Below, one piece after another: positions 1 to 6,204 of a DNA stretch of 9,676 nucleotides. Source of the DNA: JACKGW01 sp964586025 (GTDB lineage Bacteria; Planctomycetota; PLA2; JAEUHO01); contig CAZPGF010000106.1 of NCBI GenBank assembly GCA_964586025.1, forward strand, positions 1-9,676, in the 5' to 3' direction. Position numbers and translations under genes: made by a program. Position 1 is the first letter of the stretch, and each line of letters begins with the position of its first letter. The notes under the pieces are model-generated. The model saw only the letters and a list, made by a program, of their open reading frames with translations. It ran no database searches and was not told where the DNA came from.

Positions 1-1176
1 CCCGAGGGCGGCGCCAAGGCCGTAGAGGCGTGCGAATCCGGCCGCCTCCTCACCGCTCCAGCCCTTGGCGCCCTCGCCGTAGACGGCGACCTCGGGCGCA
101 AAGAGGGAGTTCGGGCTTCGAACGCCGACGACATCGCCGCGTCCGCGCACGAGACGAACACGCACGTCGCCGGTGACGTGGGCGTTGGCGCTGTCGAGGA
201 ACGCCTCGAGGTCGCGCATCACCGGGTCGTAGTACAGACCTTCGTGGAGGAGGTTGGCGTAGAACGTGCCGAGCGTCTGCCGCCAGTACGCCTGCCAGCG
301 GGTCTGGACGAGCTTCTCGAGTTCGCGGTGGGCGACGACGAGCAGGAGGGGCCCAGGCGCCTCGAAGGCGAGACGCCCCTTCACGCCGAGGATCGTGTCA
401 CCGACATGGATGCCGCGACCGATGCCGTGCGGTCCGGCGCGATCGTTCAGACGGCGCAAGAGGTCCACGCTCGTGAGGCGCTCGCCGTCGAGGGAGACCG
501 GCAGGCCCTTCTCGAAGCCGATCACGATCTCCTCGGCCGGGCGGGTCGTCTCGTCGGGGTTCGCGGTGATCGCGTAGACCGACTCGGGCGGCATCGCCCA
601 GGGGTCGTGCGTCTCGCGCCCGCCGATCGTCGTGCCGAACAGGCCGACGTTGACCGAGTAGTCGACCGTGCGCGCGTCGATCACGACGCCGCGCTCGGCG
701 AGCCAGGACGACTCCTCCGCGCGCGACCAGTTCATGTCGCGGATCGGCGCGTGGATCGCGAGTTCGGGGGCGAGGGCGCGGATCGCCACGTCGAAGCGGA
801 TCTGGTCGTTGCCGGCCCGCGTCGAGCCGTGCGCGATGCCCACGGCACCCACCTCGCGGGCGACGCGCACCACGGCCTCGGCCTGAGCGGTTCGCTCGGC
901 GCCGACCGAGACGGGGTAGACGCCGCCGCGCAGGCCGTTCGCCTTGATGAGGTAGGCGACGAAGCGGTCGAACACGTCCACACGGGCGTCGACCGTGCGG
1001 TGGTCGGTGACGCCGAGGGACGCCGCGCGCGCGCCGATCGCATCGAGCTCGCCGTCGGCGAACCCGCCGGTATCGACGGTTACGGTGACGATTTCCGCGC
1101 CCGTCCGCTCGCGCAGCCAGAGGACGCAGAAGGTCGTGTCGAGCCCTCCGGAGAAGGCCAAGACGATCTTCGACAT
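1..1176 (-). CDS. argG: Argininosuccinate synthase, C-terminal end cut by window edge
   Basis: Catalyses the ATP-dependent joining of citrulline and aspartate to argininosuccinate, the penultimate step of arginine synthesis, in the cytoplasm. The minus strand reads open for 392 codons from an ATG at 1176 to base 1 with no stop, so only a short C-terminal piece is missing if it is the usual ~400 residues. Visible motifs are the N-type ATP pyrophosphatase P-loop SGGLDT (residues 9-14) and HGSTRAGNDQIRFD (116-129), the counterpart of the family HGxTGKGNDQxRFE signature. The start VDTGGF and the spacing recall the ArgG subfamily common in Bacteroidetes rather than the E. coli type (from memory of the family). 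The start is supported by GGAG at 1182-1185, five bases before the ATG. A small hairpin (1191-1196 with 1203-1208) lies just upstream of it. The gene is absent from simple ORF lists because it lacks a stop in the window; a plus-strand frame at 178-1473 is its shadow. Confidence 0.95.
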   Translation of the reverse strand, partial: MSKIVLAFSGGLDTTFCVLWLRERTGAEIVTVTVDTGGFADGELDAIGARAASLGVTDHRTVDARVDVFDRFVAYLIKANGLRGGVYPVSVGAERTAQAEAVVRVAREVGAVGIAHGSTRAGNDQIRFDVAIRALAPELAIHAPIRDMNWSRAEESSWLAERGVVIDARTVDYSVNVGLFGTTIGGRETHDPWAMPPESVYAITANPDETTRPAEEIVIGFEKGLPVSLDGERLTSVDLLRRLNDRAGPHGIGRGIHVGDTILGVKGRLAFEAPGPLLLVVAHRELEKLVQTRWQAYWRQTLGTFYANLLHEGLYYDPVMRDLEAFLDSANAHVTGDVRVRLVRGRGDVVGVRSPNSLFAPEVAVYGEGAKGWSGEEAAGFARLYGLGAALG

Positions 1177-1469
1177 CGGGACTCCAGCGGCTCGCCGGGT
1201 TCGGCGAGTCAAGCGCCGCATCGTACGGGCGGCGAGGGATCGCCTCGTCTTTCTGCGGGCCGACCTCGGACCGCCGCCGCGGGGTTCGGTCGCGTGTCCG
1301 TCCGAGGCCGTGACGCCGGGTCGGCGTGGCCCACCCCGCCTCGCCCATCCGCTTTCCGTCGCGACGCCGTCCGGGCTTCGGACGCGACGGAGAAGCGTTC
1401 CCTCGGTGGGTCGGACCGCCATCGAGCGCGCGGGCGGATGCGGAAGGATCGGAACGGAGGCTCGCGGTG
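1177..1469. other. Intergenic region: argG leader and corA 3' flank
   Basis: No convincing gene was seen in these 293 bases. The part next to argG holds the Shine-Dalgarno GGAG (1182-1185), a hairpin with arms CTCGCC (1191-1196) and GGCGAG (1203-1208), and a weak minus-strand -10-like TACGAT at 1220-1225 with no recognisable -35 partner. The part next to corA holds a stem with arms CGTCCG (1368-1373) and CGGACG (1379-1384) around a five-base loop. This is a possible corA terminator, but it has no U-tract. Confidence 0.5.
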
Positions 1470-2414
1470 CTAGACCCAGTGGCGACGACGGAACCACGAC
1501 ACCATGACCGCCGCGAGTGCGGCCATGCCCGCGAGGACCGCCCAGATGGCGAACGGACTGTCGCTGCCGGGGATCCCGGGAAGGTTCATGCCGAAGATCC
1601 CGGCCACCAGCGAGAGCGGCATCATGATCGTCGCGATCACGGTCAGCACGCGCATCGTCTCGCCCAGGCGGTTGTTGACGAGCGAGAGGTGGGTGTCGCG
1701 CAACGCGAGCATGCCCTCGCGCGCGGCCTCGGCGATCTCGACGACGCGGGTCATGTGGTCGGAGACGTCGCGCAGGTAGGGACGGACCTGCGACGTCAGG
1801 ACCGGATGCTCGTGACGAGCGAGTGCGAGGAGCATGTCGCGCTGGCGGCGCAGGCTGCGCGTGAGCCGCACGAGTTCCTGGCGTTGCGTGAGCAACTCCT
1901 TCAGGAAGCTGCCGTCGTCGCGTGCGTCGAGCACGCGCTCGAGCGCGCTCGACCGATCCAGATGCGCGTCGGCGAGCCCCTCGAAGCCGAGCGTCGCGCG
2001 GTCGAGGACCGCGTGGACGAGGTCGCTCGGTTGGAGGGGGCGCTCCCGAGGACGGCCGCGTTCGTGTTGGAGCATGTGCTGAAGGGGCGCGAGCGGCTTG
2101 CGCAGGAGCGTGATGACCCAGCGCTCGGCGAACACGATGCCGATCTTGCGGAAGCCGGTCCCGGTCGTCGCGAGCGGAGTCTGGGTGACGAGCCCGACGT
2201 GGGTGTCGCCTTCGAACAGGCGGGGCGGCTGACCCTCTCGGAGCGCGGCGGTCACCGTGACCTCATGGAGCCCGTACCGCGTCGCGATCGCCGCGCGCTC
2301 CGCGTCGTCCGGCTCGACGACCTCGACCCAGTGCGGTCGGTCCGCGGCGCGGGCGTCGGCCAATCCCGGCATCCCGGGCGCGTGGGGCTCGTCGAGGAAC
2401 CAGGTGCGAATCAC
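1470..2414 (-). CDS. corA: CorA-family magnesium/divalent cation channel
   Basis: Inner-membrane Mg2+ (possibly Co2+ or Ni2+) channel, normally a homopentamer. The 314-residue product matches the usual CorA length. It has a soluble N-terminal alpha/beta domain (about 1-130), a long charged helical region (about 130-255) that forms the stalk, and two C-terminal membrane spans (about 256-275 and 287-307). The selectivity motif GMN sits at 275-277 in the context AGIFGMNLPG, preceded by NNRLGETMRVLTVIATIMMP, which follows the family pattern closely. The C-terminus ends in a basic RRRHWV, as CorA proteins do after the second span. The start is GTG at 2414; the Shine-Dalgarno is weak (GGGGA about ten bases away), so the exact start is less sure than the identity. 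A tRNA-Arg lies 61 bp upstream on the same strand. No associated metal-regulated element (M-box) was recognised. Confidence 0.93.
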   Translation of the reverse strand: MIRTWFLDEPHAPGMPGLADARAADRPHWVEVVEPDDAERAAIATRYGLHEVTVTAALREGQPPRLFEGDTHVGLVTQTPLATTGTGFRKIGIVFAERWVITLLRKPLAPLQHMLQHERGRPRERPLQPSDLVHAVLDRATLGFEGLADAHLDRSSALERVLDARDDGSFLKELLTQRQELVRLTRSLRRQRDMLLALARHEHPVLTSQVRPYLRDVSDHMTRVVEIAEAAREGMLALRDTHLSLVNNRLGETMRVLTVIATIMMPLSLVAGIFGMNLPGIPGSDSPFAIWAVLAGMAALAAVMVSWFRRRHWV

Positions 2415-2442
2415 CGCCGGATGGTCCCCGGGCGGGGGGACG

Positions 2443-2469
2443 TCCCTCGACGGCGGTCAGGCCGAGGGA
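2443..2469 (-). terminator. Hairpin between tRNA-Arg and corA
   Basis: Perfect 7-bp inverted repeat TCCCTCG (2443-2449) and CGAGGGA (2463-2469) with a 13-base loop, starting seven bases past the tRNA CCA end. It could end or help process the tRNA transcript. There is no U-tract, so intrinsic termination is unproven. The 10-bp palindrome GGGACGTCCC (2437-2446) overlaps it. Confidence 0.3.
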
Positions 2470-2475
2470 GGCGAG

Positions 2476-2552
2476 TGGTACGGGCGTAGGGACTCGAACC
2501 CCAAACCTCCTGATCCGTAGTCAGGTGCTCTATCCAATTGAGCTACGCCCGC
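2476..2552 (-). tRNA. tRNA-Arg (anticodon ACG), CCA encoded
   Basis: A full cloverleaf of 77 bases including the genomically encoded CCA (2476-2478). Acceptor stem GCGGGCG pairs with CGCCCGT, so the first pair is a G1-U72 wobble. The D arm is GCTC/GAGC with a nine-base loop. The anticodon stem CCTGA/TCAGG encloses loop CTACGGA with anticodon ACG (genomic 2516-2518). The T arm is TGGGG/CCCTA with loop TTCGAGT. A34 is expected to be edited to inosine by TadA, letting it read CGU, CGC and CGA, which suits a genome heavy in CGC codons. The tRNA is upstream of corA on the same strand and may have its own promoter (see 2577-2604). Confidence 0.97.
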
Positions 2553-2576
2553 ACGCGAACCCGCTAAGGGGTCGGG

Positions 2577-2604
2577 ACCGTACCCGGGACCGCGCCGAAC
2601 GCAA
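2577..2604 (-). promoter_or_regulatory. Candidate promoter for tRNA-Arg
   Basis: On the minus strand TTGCGT (2599-2604) and TACGGT (2577-2582) are separated by 16 bases, 24 bp before the tRNA 5' end. This is a plausible sigma70-type -35/-10 pair by sequence only. Confidence 0.35.
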
Positions 2605-2651
2605 GTCGCTGACGTCGACGCGGTTGGACGCGGGCGGTCGGGGAACTTGGG

Positions 2652-2679
2652 TTGCCGCGTCGGCGGGTTGGCGTAGGCT
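2652..2679 (+). promoter_or_regulatory. Candidate promoter for the secreted cysteine-motif gene
   Basis: TTGCCG (2652-2657) and TAGGCT (2674-2679) are separated by 16 bases, a plausible housekeeping -35/-10 pair. It would leave a leader of about 165 bases before the ATG at 2854. That leader contains the two inverted repeats listed at 2692-2707 and 2772-2787. Confidence 0.35.
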
Positions 2680-2691
2680 CTCCTTCGCCCT

Positions 2692-2707
2692 GCGAAAAGC
2701 CTTTCGC
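2692..2707. repeat. Perfect hairpin in leader region
   Basis: Arms GCGAAA (2692-2697) and TTTCGC (2702-2707) with a four-base loop. The A/T content stands out in this GC-rich background. It lies just downstream of the candidate plus-strand promoter. It could be an operator or a leader hairpin; function unknown. Confidence 0.45.
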
Positions 2708-2771
2708 GGGGGGAGGTGGCGGGCTCCGACGGGGGCATGGCGGATTTCTGCGGTCGGCGCTCCGGTCGGGG

Positions 2772-2787
2772 GGTCGGCGTGCCGACC
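2772..2787. repeat. Dyad-symmetric element, operator candidate
   Basis: GGTCGGC (2772-2778) and GCCGACC (2781-2787) are perfect inverted arms around a two-base centre, 67 bp before the ATG of the secreted-protein gene. Two more GGTCGG half-sites lie at 2752 and 2764. The shape fits a dimeric regulator site or a short hairpin; no regulator is identified. Confidence 0.35.
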
Positions 2788-2853
2788 AGAGAATGTGCAC
2801 TTCGTTCGAGCCTGACCGATCCCCCGCGGGGAAGGTCCGGCGGGAGGGATTCC

Positions 2854-3471
2854 ATGCGCAGTTTCCGAGCCCTCATGTTCCTCGGAGCGATCGCGGCCGC
2901 TGCGGCGGTCGTTGCCCAAGAGCCCGCCAGCGCGTTCACGCACGGACGCGGTGCGTTCGCGATGCCGAAGAGCCGTGCGCACGCGCGCCAGGTCGCTCGT
3001 CGCGCCTACTACCGGCCGGTCGCGCGAACCTCGTGGGTGCGCGTGGATGCCGCCCCCCGCGTCGTCGCGCGGGCGACGACCCCGGTCGTGTCGTCCTGCC
3101 CGAACGGGCGTTGCGGCCTTCGCGCGCGCGCGGTCGGCGGCCTCCACGAGGTCGTCCACGACGGCGGATGTGCGGACGGTTCGTGCAACGCGACGTTCGG
3201 GAACGCCGCCGCGCCGGTCGTCGCCGTTGCGCCGACGATCGAGTACGACAGCGCCGGCCGTCCGTGGATCCGCCGGATCCGCCCGACGTCGGTGACCGTC
3301 GAGACGTCGGCGTCGTCGCCGGCCCCGGCCGCCGCATCGACCCTCGGGGGTGCGGTGCGGGTGCTGCGCGAGCCGCGCCACGACGTTGCGGCGCCCGCGC
3401 CCCGTGTCCTGCCCGCTGACTGGTCGGCTCCGACCGGCACGTGCACGACCTGCCGCAATCGCGCGCGCTGA
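2854..3471 (+). CDS. Secreted protein with CxxxxC motifs, unknown function
   Basis: I do not recognise this 205-residue protein. The ATG at 2854 is chosen because GGGAGG (2842-2847) sits six bases before it and because it gives a clean signal peptide: Arg at positions 2 and 5, a hydrophobic Leu/Ala stretch to about residue 21, and an A-x-A type cleavage after PASA (27). The mature part is basic and rich in Arg, Ala and Val. It has exactly six mature cysteines in three pairs: CPNGRC (82-87), CADGSC (106-111) and CTTC (197-200). The two CxxxxC elements share the pattern C-x-(N/D)-G-x-C, which suggests duplicated disulfide or metal/haem-binding loops, though no CxxCH is present. A 5' region with several inverted repeats precedes it. 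It is convergent with the DUF309 gene, with a hairpin between them. That it is exported is well supported; what it does is unknown. Confidence 0.8.
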   Translation: MRSFRALMFLGAIAAAAAVVAQEPASAFTHGRGAFAMPKSRAHARQVARRAYYRPVARTSWVRVDAAPRVVARATTPVVSSCPNGRCGLRARAVGGLHEVVHDGGCADGSCNATFGNAAAPVVAVAPTIEYDSAGRPWIRRIRPTSVTVETSASSPAPAAASTLGGAVRVLREPRHDVAAPAPRVLPADWSAPTGTCTTCRNRAR

Positions 3472-3507
3472 CCTCGGCGCCGACGCCCTCTTGAAACCCG
3501 CGTGAGA

Positions 3508-3531
3508 CCCGCGGCGTCTCGGCGCCGCGGG
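3508..3531. terminator. Hairpin between convergent genes, possible bidirectional terminator
   Basis: Perfect 9-bp inverted repeat CCCGCGGCG (3508-3516) and CGCCGCGGG (3523-3531) with a six-base loop. It lies in the 72-bp gap where the secreted-protein gene and the DUF309 gene end facing each other. No T-run follows on either strand, so the terminator role rests on position and stem strength. Confidence 0.45.
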
Positions 3532-3543
3532 GAGAACCGCGGA

Positions 3544-3975
3544 TCAGTCGTCGATCGGTAGCGGATCGCGTTCGTAGCCGGCGGCAGCGTGGAGGGTCGG
3601 CGCTTCGGCGGGCCCCGCTCCGCGCATCGGTGCCCCGGCCGCGACCGCGCGCCCGTGTTCGAACCACGCGGCCAGATCCCTTCGCAGGCGCGGTTCGTCG
3701 AGGCCCCAGGTCCGCCCCGCGTATCCGGCGAGCTTCTCCTCGGCGGTCGAAAGGAGCTTCGCGAACCCGCTCGCGTGGAAGCCCCGCGCCCAGTGCACGA
3801 ACGCGGCGGCGATCTGGATCAGGCCCTGGATCCAGAGCCGCTCGGCGCCCTCGGCCTCATGCCAGAGGTCTTCCCAGTCCTCGTGGGCGTCGTAGTAGGC
3901 GCCGGCATTGAACAGTTCGACGCCGCGGTCGAAGCGGCCGCGGTCGGCGGGAGAGGACGGATCGAGAGGCGGCAA
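3544..3975 (-). CDS. DUF309 family protein
   Basis: A 143-residue helical cytoplasmic protein of the DUF309 family, whose biochemical role is not established. The signature is clear: F15..GVELFNAGAYYDAHEDWEDLW (about 18-38), with the conserved G-x-Y-x-x-A-H-E-x-W-E-x-x-W core, followed by RLWIQGLIQIAAAFVHWARG in the second helix pair. His31 and the neighbouring acidic residues are the family's conserved polar set. The frame is open to a TTG at 4014, but I prefer the TTG at 3975 because GGAAGG (3981-3986) is five bases upstream of it and the upstream residues are not family-like. There is no ATG in a suitable place. It is divergent from the lipoprotein operon and shares a 217-bp, repeat-rich intergenic region with it. 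A hairpin arm (3990-3998) ends three bases from the ribosome site. Confidence 0.88.
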   Translation of the reverse strand: MPPLDPSSPADRGRFDRGVELFNAGAYYDAHEDWEDLWHEAEGAERLWIQGLIQIAAAFVHWARGFHASGFAKLLSTAEEKLAGYAGRTWGLDEPRLRRDLAAWFEHGRAVAAGAPMRGAGPAEAPTLHAAAGYERDPLPIDD

Positions 3976-3989
3976 TCGGCCCTTCCGAA

Positions 3990-4043
3990 GGGTGGGTGCG
4001 CAGCGTATCGGCAACGCGCGCCCTCACCCACCCCGGCGCGCGT
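3990..4043. repeat. Two interlocking 9-bp inverted repeats
   Basis: GGGTGGGTG (3990-3998) is the exact complement of CACCCACCC (4025-4033). That second arm lies in the 12-base loop of another perfect hairpin, ACGCGCGCC (4014-4022) with GGCGCGCGT (4035-4043). The connecting loops (1, 2 and 15 bases) make simultaneous full pairing strained, so the two stems look mutually exclusive. On the DUF309 transcript the last arm would end three bases before the ribosome site. Confidence 0.55.
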
Positions 4044-4110
4044 CGGCGGATGCGCTCCCCGCGGCCGCCGATCGCCGACGCCGGCCGTCCGCACACCGCC
4101 TTCGGTGCGC

Positions 4111-4177
4111 ACCCGAACCGGGCTGGACGAACCCCCCGCGCCGCCGGACGTTGGTCCATCGAGGGCCCGGTTCGGGT
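4111..4177 (+). repeat. 13-bp perfect inverted repeat before the lipoprotein operon
   Basis: ACCCGAACCGGGC (4111-4123) and GCCCGGTTCGGGT (4165-4177) are perfectly complementary across 41 bases. The stem can continue inward after a bulge through TGGAC (4124-4128) with GTCCA (4154-4158). The downstream arm ends about five bases before the GGAG ribosome site of the lipoprotein gene. This placement fits a leader RNA structure or a two-site operator. Confidence 0.6.
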
Positions 4178-4192
4178 CGTCGGAGTCGGTCC

Positions 4193-5506
4193 ATGCCCGC
4201 CTATCGCCGTTGGACGGTCTGTTCCCTTCTTTCGCTCGTGCTCGGCGTGGGAGGTTGCGGCGATCGCGGCGAAACGCCCCAGGGCAACGCGAGGCCGTCC
4301 GAGACCTCGGGCCAGCCGAGTCCGCCGGAGGCCCCGGCCGGTGACGCGGCTTCGCTCGAACCCCCCCGAGCCCTCGACGAGGCCGCGATCGCTCGCGCGA
4401 TGGAGCGGGGTCGCGCGTACCTCGTCTCGCGCCAGGACGCATCGGGCGCGTTCGGCGAGCAGGCCGCCGGGGGCGTGGACGCGGGCTACACCGCGATGGC
4501 CGTGATGGGACTCGCCGGGAGTCTGCCCCGCAACGAGGTCCGCTCGTACGAGCCGATCCGCAACGCGACGGCGTGGCTCGTCCGGCAGCAGAAGGAGAAC
4601 GGATCGATCTGGGACAAGCCGGTGTATGCGAACTACCACACCAGCACCGCTATCGGCGCGCTCGCCGCGACCAAGTTCGCCGAGCATGCGGCGGTCCAGG
4701 CGAAGGCGCGCGCCTACCTGCTCTCGACCCAGATCACCGGGGACGAGAGCGATCCGTCGTACGGCGGCTTCCCGTACAAGCAGGAGGTGACCGGTTCGCC
4801 CGCCGACCTCTCGAACCTGCAGATGGCCGCGCAAGCCCTGCACGACGACGGTGGCGTGGAGCGCGACAACCCGGTCTGGGCGCGCATGCAGCACTACCTG
4901 CGTCGTGTGCAGAACTCCAGCGAGACGAACGATTGGACGGCGCAGGTCGAGGTCGGCGGCGAGATGCGCGAGGTCGTCCCCGGCGACGATGGCGGCGCCT
5001 TCTACAACCCGGGCGCGGTCGCGCAGGACTTCAAGGCGGACCTCGTCCAGCGCAGCGACGGTCGGTACGAGCCGCGCAGTTACGGGTCGATGTCCTACGC
5101 CCTCTTGAAGTGCCTGCTGTTCGCTGGCGTGCCGGCGAACGATCCGCGGATCGAGCGCGTCGTTCAGTGGATCGGCCGTCACTGGACCGTGGAGCGCAAC
5201 CCGGGCTTCGAAGCGGCGTCCGATCCGGAGAAGGCGGGTCGCAACGGATGGTTCTATTACCTCTACACCGCCGCCCGCGCCCTCTCCGAGTACGAGGCCG
5301 CCAAGGGTGAGGCGTTCGTCGTCCGCGACGCCGAGGGACGTGCGCACGACTGGCGTGCGGAGATCGCGGCGCTCCTGCTCCGCATCCAGGCCGAGGACGG
5401 CTCGTGGCGGAACGAACTCTCCGAACGCTGGGACGAGGGCAGCAAGGTGCTCGCCACGTCCTACGCGCTCCAGACGCTCGCGTACGTGACGAAGCGCTTG
5501 CCGTGA
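4193..5506 (+). CDS. Lipoprotein with squalene-cyclase/prenyltransferase-like repeats
   Basis: A 437-residue predicted lipoprotein. The ATG at 4193 has GGAG about seven bases upstream and starts a lipoprotein signal: Arg5-Arg6, a hydrophobic stretch, then lipobox V-G-G-Cys22. A flexible Pro/Ser/Glu-rich tether (about 23-58) follows. The rest is helical with QW-like elements typical of alpha/alpha-toroid proteins: SRQDASGAFGE (about 79-89), QQKENGSIW (about 132-140) and QAEDGSW (about 399-405), plus GGFPY (about 191-195) and KAGRNGWFYYLYTAARAL (about 347-364). The squalene-hopene cyclase catalytic DxDD is not visible, so it is probably a binding or scaffold protein rather than a terpene cyclase. 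It is the first gene of a three-gene cassette and its stop overlaps the next start. Known family: prenyltransferase/squalene oxidase repeat proteins, frequent in planctomycetes. Inference: it sits in the periplasm, anchored to a membrane. The substrate is unknown. Confidence 0.85.
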   Translation: MPAYRRWTVCSLLSLVLGVGGCGDRGETPQGNARPSETSGQPSPPEAPAGDAASLEPPRALDEAAIARAMERGRAYLVSRQDASGAFGEQAAGGVDAGYTAMAVMGLAGSLPRNEVRSYEPIRNATAWLVRQQKENGSIWDKPVYANYHTSTAIGALAATKFAEHAAVQAKARAYLLSTQITGDESDPSYGGFPYKQEVTGSPADLSNLQMAAQALHDDGGVERDNPVWARMQHYLRRVQNSSETNDWTAQVEVGGEMREVVPGDDGGAFYNPGAVAQDFKADLVQRSDGRYEPRSYGSMSYALLKCLLFAGVPANDPRIERVVQWIGRHWTVERNPGFEAASDPEKAGRNGWFYYLYTAARALSEYEAAKGEAFVVRDAEGRAHDWRAEIAALLLRIQAEDGSWRNELSERWDEGSKVLATSYALQTLAYVTKRLP

Positions 5507-6204
5507 CCCGGCGCGCCGGCGCGTTCTCGACGTTCGATGTCGCGTCGGCCCTCGGCCCGACGTTCGTCGCACTCGTCGCATGGCTCGCCGGCTCGGTCGG
5601 TCCGTCGGGGCGATTCGCCGCCCTCGCGGCGGGGTTGCTCGTCGCGTCGGCACTCGCCGCGTGGGGGGTCGCCCTGGTCACGCGTCCCGGCGTCGGGCGC
5701 CGCGTCGTCGCGATCGTCGTCGGTGTCGCCGTGCTCGTGGCCGTCACCACCGCCCTGGGGGCGGCGAATCCGTTCGCAGCGATCGGGATGACCCTCGCGG
5801 TCGTGTTCGCGGCGGGCGCGTTCGCCGCGCTGTCGCGGGCGTGCGGCCTGCCCTCCGCCGCGGCGGGAGCGGTCGGCTGCGGCCTCGTCGTCGTGGCGTC
5901 CACCGGTCTGTTCTGGGCCGATGCGTTCGCGGAGCGATTCGACGCGGACGTGCGCGGTCTCGTTCGGCGCGAGGTCGTGGCCGCGGATCCGTCGCTCGCG
6001 ATCGCGTACGGCCTGGCCGGTCACGACCGCCTGCACGAGAGCGGCGTCTACGGGCGCGTGCCGCTCGCCGCCTCCACGATCGAACTCCCGACGACCGGCG
6101 GCGTCGCGGGTCGCTTCGCGCTCGCGGGTGTCGCGGCCATCGCGATCGCCGCGGTCCTCGCTCGTCGGCGTGCCGAGGGTCGTTCCCCCGGAGAGGCCGG
6201 ATGA
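5503..6204 (+). CDS. Polytopic membrane protein, unknown function
   Basis: I do not recognise this 233-residue protein. It is mostly Ala/Val/Leu/Gly membrane spans, estimated at 15-31, 38-59, 67-88, 92-111 and 120-138, then a polar stretch (about 139-200), then a last span (203-221) and a basic tail. The polar stretch, with FWADAFAERFDADVRGLVRRE and the sequence around ADPSLAIAYGLAGHDRLHES, looks like a folded soluble segment and is the part most likely to be conserved. The start is taken as GTG at 5503, which overlaps the lipoprotein stop in a GTGA tetranucleotide. The open frame runs back to 5404, but that would lie wholly within the upstream gene. Its own stop overlaps the next ATG (ATGA, 6201-6204). 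The tight coupling implies it works with the lipoprotein and the E1/TusA fusion. No transporter signature was identified. Confidence 0.78.
   Translation: MTRRAGAFSTFDVASALGPTFVALVAWLAGSVGPSGRFAALAAGLLVASALAAWGVALVTRPGVGRRVVAIVVGVAVLVAVTTALGAANPFAAIGMTLAVVFAAGAFAALSRACGLPSAAAGAVGCGLVVVASTGLFWADAFAERFDADVRGLVRREVVAADPSLAIAYGLAGHDRLHESGVYGRVPLAASTIELPTTGGVAGRFALAGVAAIAIAAVLARRRAEGRSPGEAG

Larger units (their letters stand above)
2553..2853. other. Intergenic region between tRNA-Arg and secreted protein gene
   Basis: About 300 bases between divergently transcribed units, with no convincing gene. It contains one candidate promoter in each direction (2577-2604 minus, 2652-2679 plus), a perfect hairpin at 2692-2707, a cluster of three GGTCGG direct repeats (2752, 2764, 2772), a dyad at 2772-2787, and the Shine-Dalgarno GGGAGG (2842-2847) of the next gene. 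An open frame runs back from the gene to 2716, but it starts at a GTG with no ribosome site and would bury the signal peptide. Confidence 0.5.
3976..4192. other. Divergent regulatory region packed with inverted repeats
   Basis: This 217-bp gap separates the DUF309 gene (minus) from the lipoprotein operon (plus). It holds the DUF309 Shine-Dalgarno (3981-3986), the lipoprotein Shine-Dalgarno GGAG (about 4182-4185), and at least five inverted repeats: 3990-3998 with 4025-4033, 4014-4022 with 4035-4043, 4042-4048 with 4073-4079, a small hairpin at 4091-4110 (CACCG/CGGTG around a four-base loop), and 4111-4123 with 4165-4177. No confident -35/-10 pair was found for either direction. It could encode structured 5' leaders or a small RNA. 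Confidence 0.55.

Noticed and set aside
178..1473. 431-residue plus-strand open frame
   Set aside because: It is antisense to argG, which has full family motifs. The composition (Arg, Asp, Val, Gly) is that of a GC-rich shadow frame and nothing in it resembles a domain.
2716..2853. Upstream extension of the secreted-protein gene
   Set aside because: It would start at a GTG without a ribosome site and place 46 residues before a clear signal peptide. GGGAGG fits the ATG at 2854.
3976..4014. Longer DUF309 start at TTG 4014
   Set aside because: There is no Shine-Dalgarno before it, and it would cover the GGAAGG that fits the TTG at 3975. It cannot be fully excluded.
3990..4043. A full H-type pseudoknot
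   Set aside because: A connecting loop of one base cannot span a 9-bp stem, so the two stems are better seen as alternatives or as a partial fold.
4091..4140. Possible TPP riboswitch, because ACCCGAACCGGGCTGG loosely recalls the ligand-binding core and a ThiF-like gene lies downstream
   Set aside because: The CUGAGA element and the conserved 3' half are missing. The resemblance is explained by the 13-bp inverted repeat.
4193..5506. Reading the lipoprotein as a squalene-hopene cyclase
   Set aside because: No DxDD catalytic motif is visible, the protein is shorter than the enzyme (about 630 residues), and it carries a lipobox. Only the repeat fold seems shared.
3857..5653. 598-residue minus-strand open frame
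   Set aside because: It is antisense to the lipoprotein gene. It has no motif or plausible start, and its Arg-rich composition is typical of a shadow.
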